From assembly GCF_004000745.1 (NCBI RefSeq), contig NZ_BILV01000048.1:1-50979 (forward strand): a stretch of DNA of 50,979 bases. Direction: 5' to 3'. A program made the translations under genes and the position numbers. This DNA comes from Paenibacillus barengoltzii NBRC 101215. Lineage in GTDB: Bacteria > Bacillota > Bacilli > Paenibacillales > Paenibacillaceae. Positions within the stretch are counted from its first letter, which is position 1, and every line of letters begins with the position of its first letter. This document shows positions 44,992-50,979 of the stretch, piece by piece. The notes under the pieces are model-generated. The model was given only the letters and a program-made list of their open reading frames with translations, ran no database searches and had not been told where the DNA came from.

Positions 44992-46539
44992 ATGACGGCT
45001 CCAAGACCAGTAGCTCTGATCATCATGGACGGATTCGGGCTTCGCGACAAAGTGGAAGGCAACGCGGTTGCCCAAGCGAAGAAGCCGAACTATGACCGTT
45101 ATTTGAAGCAATATCCGAACACTACGCTGACAGCCAGCGGGGAAGCCGTTGGTTTGCCAGAAGGGCAAATGGGGAACTCCGAAGTAGGTCACTTGAACAT
45201 CGGCGCCGGCCGGATTGTTTACCAAGACTTGACTCGGATCTCCAAATCGATTCGCGAAGGGGAATTCTTTAAGAACGAAACGCTGGTTGATGCGGTGCGC
45301 AGCGCGAAATCGAAGGGAAAAAAGCTGCATCTGTACGGCCTTCTGTCCGACGGCGGCGTTCACAGCCACATCGAGCACATGTTCGCGATGCTGGAACTGG
45401 CGAAGAAGGAAGAAATGCACGAAGTTTATGTGCATGCATTCCTGGACGGCCGCGACGTTGCTCCAGACAGCGCTAAAGGCTTCCTTGAGCAATTGATCGC
45501 TAAGATGAACGAGCTTGGCGTAGGCAAGATTGCCACCGTCCAAGGCCGTTACTATGCGATGGACCGCGACAAACGTTGGGACCGCGTCGAGAAATCGTAC
45601 CGGGCCATGGTTTATGCGGAAGGTCCAAAATATACCGATCCGATTAAAGCCGTAACGGAATCGTACGAGAAATCGGTCTATGACGAATTCGTGATGCCAA
45701 CTGTCATTGTGGATGACAAAGGCGAGCCGATCGCACAAGTTGAGAGCGGCGACTCCGTTGTGTTCTTGAACTTCCGTCCAGACCGTGCGATCCAGCTGTC
45801 CAACGTATTTACGAACAAAGATTTCCAAGGCTTCGATCGCGGCCCTAAATTCCCGACAGACCTGCATTTCGTCTGCTTGACGCTGTTTGCAGAAACGGTG
45901 AATGGGTACGTTGCGTACAAGCCGAAGGATCTCGACAATACGTTTGGCGAAGTGTTAGCTCAACATGGGAAGAAACAACTGCGGATTGCGGAAACGGAAA
46001 AATATCCGCACGTCACCTTCTTCTTCAGCGGCGGACGCGATGTAGAGCTGCCAGGCGAGAAACGCGTGCTCATCAACTCTCCGAAAGTCGCAACTTACGA
46101 CCTGAAACCGGAAATGAGCGCTTATGAAGTTGCTGAAGCTTGCGTGAAGGAAATTGAATCCGATGTACACGATGCGATCATCCTGAACTTCGCAAACCCA
46201 GATATGGTTGGTCACTCCGGTAAAATGGAACCGACGATCAAAGCGGTTGAAGTGACGGACGAGTGCGTAGGTAAAGTCGTAGACGCGGTCAAAGCCAAAG
46301 GCGGAGTGGTTGTCATTATTGCTGACCACGGGAATGCGGATATGGAAATCGACGATGAAGGTCGTCCGTATACGGCGCACACCACGAATCCGGTACCGTT
46401 TATCGTAACCGACGAGAACGTAGTGCTTCGCGATAAAGGCATCCTCGCCGACGTAGCTCCAACGCTGCTCGACCTGATGGGCTTGCCGAAGCCGCCGGAA
46501 ATGACCGGTCAATCGATGATTGCCAGCCGCAAGGCGTAA
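44992..46539 (+). CDS. gpmI: Phosphoglycerate mutase, cofactor-independent
   Basis: This is a 515-residue two-manganese enzyme interconverting 3- and 2-phosphoglycerate. The metal ligand D13 lies in [10 protein letters not shown] and the phosphoserine nucleophile is S63 in [16 protein letters not shown]; the C-terminal HGNADME and AHTTNPVPF motifs complete the metal sites. The ATG abuts the tpiA stop, and GAGGGGG at the end of tpiA serves as the ribosome site, indicating coupled translation. Confidence 0.97.
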   Translation: MTAPRPVALIIMDGFGLRDKVEGNAVAQAKKPNYDRYLKQYPNTTLTASGEAVGLPEGQMGNSEVGHLNIGAGRIVYQDLTRISKSIREGEFFKNETLVDAVRSAKSKGKKLHLYGLLSDGGVHSHIEHMFAMLELAKKEEMHEVYVHAFLDGRDVAPDSAKGFLEQLIAKMNELGVGKIATVQGRYYAMDRDKRWDRVEKSYRAMVYAEGPKYTDPIKAVTESYEKSVYDEFVMPTVIVDDKGEPIAQVESGDSVVFLNFRPDRAIQLSNVFTNKDFQGFDRGPKFPTDLHFVCLTLFAETVNGYVAYKPKDLDNTFGEVLAQHGKKQLRIAETEKYPHVTFFFSGGRDVELPGEKRVLINSPKVATYDLKPEMSAYEVAEACVKEIESDVHDAIILNFANPDMVGHSGKMEPTIKAVEVTDECVGKVVDAVKAKGGVVVIIADHGNADMEIDDEGRPYTAHTTNPVPFIVTDENVVLRDKGILADVAPTLLDLMGLPKPPEMTGQSMIASRKA

Positions 46540-46568
46540 AAACATAGATCACCATTTGAATGGAATAA

Positions 46569-47885
<1,317 letters not shown>

Positions 47886-47916
47886 GAAGGACAGCCGGAT
47901 GATTCCGGCCTAACGC

Positions 47917-47950
47917 AAAGCCCCTGCTTGGATTTACAAGCAGGGGCTTT
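47917..47950 (+). terminator. Terminator of the glycolytic operon
   Basis: AAAGCCCCTGCTTG and CAAGCAGGGGCTTT form a perfect 14-bp stem with a 6-nt loop; the terminal TTT lies within the stem. Confidence 0.85.
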
Positions 47951-47981
47951 GAACGTTAAAGATCCTTTTTGCGCATTGTCA

Positions 47982-48010
47982 TTGACAAGTTGGCAGGACG
48001 GTAATATAGT
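47982..48010 (+). promoter_or_regulatory. Strong sigma-A promoter of the oligo-1,6-glucosidase gene
   Basis: TTGACA (47982-47987) and TATAGT (48005-48010) are 17 bp apart. The leader of about 165 nt contains both operators. Confidence 0.88.
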
Positions 48011-48015
48011 TGAAA

Positions 48016-48027
48016 GTAAACGTTTAC
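48016..48027 (+). promoter_or_regulatory. LacI/cre-type operator 1 of malL
   Basis: GTAAACGTTTAC is a perfect 12-bp palindrome inside a near-perfect 22-bp one (48011-48032). It lies at the transcription start. It also fits the cre consensus at most positions, so either CcpA or a maltose-type LacI repressor could bind. Confidence 0.75.
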
Positions 48028-48088
48028 GTTCAAGATATATATGCTATTAATCAGTAATCAGTGAAATAGGTTTTTGTTGCTCAATATA

Positions 48089-48100
48089 GTAAACGTTTAC
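48089..48100 (+). promoter_or_regulatory. LacI/cre-type operator 2 of malL
   Basis: An identical GTAAACGTTTAC, 73 bp centre-to-centre from operator 1 and close to a whole number of helical turns, which would permit looping. Confidence 0.75.
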
Positions 48101-48180
48101 GTTGTGAAGTCATTGGATAGATAGAAAAAATGAGTGGTAAAAACTAGGCTGAATTTAAGGGTAGATGGAGGAGAAGCATC

Positions 48181-49857
48181 GTGGACAAGAAATGGTGGAA
48201 AGAAAGCGTCGTTTATCAAATTTATCCTCGCAGCTTTATGGATAGTAACGGGGATGGGGTCGGCGATTTGCGCGGGATCATCTCGAAGTTGGATTATTTG
48301 AAGTACTTGGGCGTGGATGTAGTCTGGCTTTGCCCAGTTTACGAGTCGCCGAATGACGATAATGGGTACGATATCAGCAATTATCAATCGATCATGGATG
48401 AGTTCGGAACTATGGAAGACTGGGAGGAGCTGCTGGAAGGGCTGCATGCACGGGGCATGAAGCTGATCATGGACTTGGTTGTGAACCACAGCTCAGACGA
48501 ACATCACTGGTTCGTGGAATCGCGTAAATCGAAGGATAATCCGTATCGGGATTACTATATCTGGCGTCCTGGCAAAGATGGGCAAGCACCAAATGACTGG
48601 GGATCCTTTTTCAGCGGATCGGCTTGGGAATACGATGAAGCTTCCGATGAATATTATCTGCACATGTTCTCGAAGAAGCAACCGGATCTCAACTGGGAAA
48701 ACCCGAAGGTGCGTCGTGAGGTCTACGATATGATGACCTGGTGGCTGGATAAGGGCATTGATGGATTCCGTATGGACGTTATCAATCTGATCTCCAAACC
48801 GGAGGGATTGCCAAACCATGCGGACGGAGGGAATTGCATTAACGGCCCGAGGGTTCATGAGTTTCTGCAAGAAATGAATCGTGAGGTCTTGTCTAAATAC
48901 GATATTATGACGGTAGGTGAGACGGTGGACGTCACGCCGGAAGATGCGATCTTATTCGCAGGGACGGATCGGAATGAGCTCAACATGGTGTTCCAGTTTG
49001 AGCTGATGGGCATCGATTCGGGTCCGGATGGCAAGTGGTGGGCCAAACCATGGACACTGGTTGATCTCAAGCAGATCCTCTCGAAGTGGCAAACCATGTT
49101 GGAAGGAAAAGCGTGGAACAGCATTTATATGAATAACCACGACCAGCCACGCCTGGTATCGCGTTTCGGTAATGACCGCGAATACCATAATGTGTCGGCT
49201 AAAATGCTGGCTACACTCCTGCATACGCTGCAAGGGACACCATACATTTATCAAGGCGAAGAAATTGGCATGACCAACGTACGATTTGAGACGATCGACG
49301 AATACCGCGATATCGAGACGTTGAACATGTATCAGGAGTACTTGGAGAAGGGTTACTCCCAGGAACAAATCATGGAGGGGATCTATGCCAAGGGCCGGGA
49401 TAATGCCCGTACGCCAATGCAATGGAAGGGCGACAGTCCGCATGCCGGTTTTACGACCGGAACGCCATGGCTGGCGGTTAACCCGAACTATCAGGAAATC
49501 AATGTGGAACGTGCGCTTGCGGACGACAACTCGATTTTCCACTATTACCGTCGATTAATTCAGTTGCGTAAACAGCATGAGGTGATCGTATACGGACGTT
49601 ACGAGCTGCTGAATCCGGAAGATCAGCAGGTATATGCGTATACTCGCACGCTTGGAGAAGAACGGCTGTTGGTTGTCTTGAATTTTTACGATAAACCGGC
49701 CCACTTCACTTGGACGACAGATGAAGCCGTTGCCATGAGCATCGATGAGGTGAAGTCCGCAGAACTCTTGATTGCTAACTATGACGTGCCTGCGGGAGAA
49801 GACGTGCGGCAGCTCGATTTACGGCCGTATGAAGCACGGGTGTATAAACTCAGCTAA
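48181..49857 (+). CDS. malL: Oligo-1,6-glucosidase (GH13 subfamily 31)
   Basis: This is a 558-residue cytoplasmic alpha-glucosidase releasing glucose from isomalto-oligosaccharides and related sugars. Catalytic residues are D199 in GFRMDVIN, E247 in TVGETVD and D321 in NNHDQPR. V200 next to the nucleophile is the residue associated with alpha-1,6 specificity in this subfamily; alpha-1,4 enzymes have other residues. There is no signal peptide. The GTG start follows GGAGGAG. No transporter or dedicated regulator lies beside it, although its promoter carries two identical LacI-type operators. Confidence 0.94.
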   Translation: MDKKWWKESVVYQIYPRSFMDSNGDGVGDLRGIISKLDYLKYLGVDVVWLCPVYESPNDDNGYDISNYQSIMDEFGTMEDWEELLEGLHARGMKLIMDLVVNHSSDEHHWFVESRKSKDNPYRDYYIWRPGKDGQAPNDWGSFFSGSAWEYDEASDEYYLHMFSKKQPDLNWENPKVRREVYDMMTWWLDKGIDGFRMDVINLISKPEGLPNHADGGNCINGPRVHEFLQEMNREVLSKYDIMTVGETVDVTPEDAILFAGTDRNELNMVFQFELMGIDSGPDGKWWAKPWTLVDLKQILSKWQTMLEGKAWNSIYMNNHDQPRLVSRFGNDREYHNVSAKMLATLLHTLQGTPYIYQGEEIGMTNVRFETIDEYRDIETLNMYQEYLEKGYSQEQIMEGIYAKGRDNARTPMQWKGDSPHAGFTTGTPWLAVNPNYQEINVERALADDNSIFHYYRRLIQLRKQHEVIVYGRYELLNPEDQQVYAYTRTLGEERLLVVLNFYDKPAHFTWTTDEAVAMSIDEVKSAELLIANYDVPAGEDVRQLDLRPYEARVYKLS

Positions 49858-49862
49858 TCTAA

Positions 49863-49882
49863 GGGAAAACGGTTGTTTTCCC
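49863..49882 (+). terminator. Short hairpin after malL
   Basis: GGGAAAAC and GTTTTCCC form a perfect 8-bp stem with loop GGTT. It overlaps the -35 of the secG promoter and lacks a U-run, so termination may be incomplete. Confidence 0.45.
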
Positions 49883-49901
49883 AGAATTGCTATGGTACAA
49901 T
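49873..49901 (+). promoter_or_regulatory. Promoter of secG
   Basis: TTGTTT (49873-49878) and TACAAT (49896-49901) are 17 bp apart, leaving a leader of about 70 nt to the secG ATG. Confidence 0.75.
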
Positions 49902-49977
49902 AATAATGCTGTTTTTGTATCTAAATTTCTGAGCAATGGTATAGATGAAAGATGTTCTCACTTAGGAGGTGGATTGA

Positions 49978-50211
49978 ATGGATATTTTGTTGAAGGTATT
50001 GCTCGTTATTTTCTCGATCGGTTTGATCGCAGTCGTGTTGCTGCAGAAAGGGAAGAGCGCGGGTCTTTCCGGTGCCATCTCCGGGGGTGCTGAACATCTT
50101 TTCGGAAAAACGAAAGCGCGCGGCATGGAGCTCGTTCTCGAACGAGTCACGGTCGGATTGGCGGTTGGCTTCTTCATCTTGTCGATCGTCGTGGCTATCG
50201 TACTAGACTAG
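49978..50211 (+). CDS. secG: Preprotein translocase subunit SecG
   Basis: This is a 77-residue membrane protein with two spans (about 3-20 and 56-76) and the conserved cytoplasmic loop [24 protein letters not shown] between them. SecG binds SecYE and helps SecA-driven protein export. TTAGGAGGTGG lies just before the ATG. Monocistronic, followed by a terminator. Confidence 0.96.
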   Translation: MDILLKVLLVIFSIGLIAVVLLQKGKSAGLSGAISGGAEHLFGKTKARGMELVLERVTVGLAVGFFILSIVVAIVLD

Positions 50212-50234
50212 GCAAATCAAACTTTGTGTCAGGC

Positions 50235-50269
50235 AAGCCCTCGTCTCTTTTGGGAGATGGGGGCTTTTT
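50235..50269 (+). terminator. Terminator of secG
   Basis: AAGCCC...GGGCTT with an inner TCTC/GGGA pairing is followed by TTTTTC. Confidence 0.8.
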
Positions 50270-50365
50270 CGTTGTGCTCTCACGGGAATATAGGGTCTCT
50301 GTCCGCTTCCCTTAAGGAATATCCCGTTGCGTCAGAACGTCTGTTCGCATAAATAACATAACGCC

Positions 50366-50575
50366 TCAAATATGCCTCATACGCGCTTCAAATATACTTC
50401 ATACATGCTTCATACGCGTTCCATACGCAGCTTCATACACGTTCCATACGCAGCTTTATGCCGTCCATATGGAGCCTTCATACACGTTCCATACACAGCT
50501 TCATATACGCTTCATACGCGCCTCATCCCGCATACCCGTCTCATACATACGTTTCACCCTTCATACTCACCCATA
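50366..50575 (+). repeat. Degenerate ~11-bp tandem repeats (TTCATACGCGC-like)
   Basis: About fifteen units of roughly 11-12 bp, such as TTCATACATGC, TTCATACGCGT, TCCATACGCAGC and TTCATACACGT, run in tandem. No ribosome site or start supports coding of the open frame across it. Together with the next array it accounts for most of the 50270-50750 gap. Confidence 0.75.
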
Positions 50576-50674
50576 ACTCCAAGTCGCTCCTACTAACCCC
50601 TAAATAACCAACCTGTAGATAAATCCCTGAATAGCCTCTTAATAGCCACAAGATAGCCCCAAGGTAGTAACACA

Positions 50675-50712
50675 CGATAGACCTCGATAGACCCCGATAG
50701 ACCCCGATAGCA
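50675..50712 (+). repeat. Four tandem 10-bp repeats (CGATAGACCC)
   Basis: CGATAG recurs at exact 10-bp steps with linkers ACCT, ACCC, ACCC. Looser relatives (AATAGCCTCT, AATAGCCACA, AGATAGCCCC) precede it from about 50628. Confidence 0.75.
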
Positions 50713-50750
50713 CCTCATTGGCCCATTTCCTGAACGTTCTGGTGCTTCGA

Positions 50751-50978
50751 TTAAGCGGCAGCATTAATCGCCATGAAATGATTCTGATAATGGGCGATCA
50801 ATTTGCGGTAAGGGATCGCTGGAATAGACAAGCACATCTGCAGCAAGTTCTGATGCATTTCTTCCTCGGAAAAGGACATACGAAGGTAACGGCGGACAGT
50901 GTATTCATTCAAATATGCCTGCAGATGGGTTAGCCCCAGGGCAATATAGGTGCGCTTCAGCGAAGTCCACGCCGCTCT
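50751..50978 (-). CDS. C-terminal end of a probable IS1595-like transposase (runs off the window)
   Basis: A minus-strand frame enters from the window edge and ends with TAA at 50751-50753, giving 75 residues. The stretch WTSLKRTYIALGLTHLQAYL followed by NEYTVRRYLR resembles the C-terminal part of IS1595/ISXO2-type transposases, where a KHLQxYLDEFxxR motif follows the last catalytic region. The DDE catalytic residues would lie outside the window, so activity and intactness cannot be judged. It could be a degraded or domesticated copy. The family call is moderate. Confidence 0.55.
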   Translation of the reverse strand, partial: RAAWTSLKRTYIALGLTHLQAYLNEYTVRRYLRMSFSEEEMHQNLLQMCLSIPAIPYRKLIAHYQNHFMAINAAA

Positions 50979-50979
50979 G

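Noticed and set aside
50372..50596. 74-residue open frame over the 11-bp repeats
   Set aside because: It is low-complexity translation of tandem DNA repeats, without ribosome site or recognisable domain.
50718..50933. 71-residue plus-strand open frame at the right edge
   Set aside because: The opposite strand carries a frame with transposase-like features across the same bases; the plus-strand frame has no ribosome site.

Overview
The window is a chromosomal segment of a low-to-mid G+C Firmicute. It most resembles Paenibacillus (Paenibacillaceae): strong AAGGAGG ribosome sites, frequent GTG and TTG starts, Bacillus-type gene clusters (rapZ-yvcK-whiA-crh, cggR-gapA-pgk-tpiA-gpmI-eno), and many lipoprotein-type sugar ABC transporters, including the LplB/YtcP/YtcQ type common in Paenibacillus. 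Family calls come from reading the protein sequences; no search was run.

Layout. 1-2.5 kb: a DUF1801 gene with a tiny membrane peptide upstream, then a TPR protein. 2.6-3.5 kb: trxB. 3.8-7.3 kb (minus strand): ABC exporter plus DesK/DesR-like two-component system, laid out like B. subtilis yvfRSTU. 7.6-10.9 kb: a CUT1 sugar ABC importer. 11.0-15.7 kb (minus strand): an OmpR-type regulator and kinase followed by a LanFEG/BcrAB-like exporter. 15.9-17.2 kb: a DUF438/hemerythrin/PAS protein behind an Fnr-like site and a Fur-like site. 17.5-22.0 kb: glucokinase, rapZ, yvcK, whiA and a Crh-type HPr. 22.2-27.8 kb: a SIMPL protein, potABCD and a DUF4163/DUF3298 secreted protein. 28.0-30.4 kb: uxaC and a LacI regulator. 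30.6-32.4 kb: adenine deaminase (minus). 33.1-33.9 kb: clpP and tRNA-Arg (minus). 34.2-40.2 kb: a LacI regulator, LplB/LplC-type permeases, a solute-binding lipoprotein and a GH30 glycosidase. 40.6-47.9 kb: the glycolytic operon. 48.2-49.9 kb: oligo-1,6-glucosidase. 50.0-50.2 kb: secG. The right edge holds the C-terminal end of a possible IS1595-like transposase (minus).

The genes centre on carbohydrate import and central glycolysis under catabolite control. Cre-like sites precede the sugar transporters, specific LacI-type palindromes sit on the uronate, GH30 and oligo-1,6-glucosidase promoters, CggR-type half sites precede cggR-gapA, and an HPr/Crh protein that would work with CcpA is encoded here. 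Around them lie stress and envelope functions: a CtsR box on clpP, two exporter/two-component modules, and thioredoxin reductase.

The less ordinary content is mostly intergenic. Degenerate tandem repeats with periods near 50 bp lie at 3.6, 18.5 and 32.5 kb; the last two share one core and the same arrangement of two forward then two reverse copies. A 44-bp repeat block lies at 32.7-32.9 kb, and 11-bp and 10-bp repeats at 50.4-50.7 kb. There are also structured RNA candidates in the potA leader and between pgk and tpiA.
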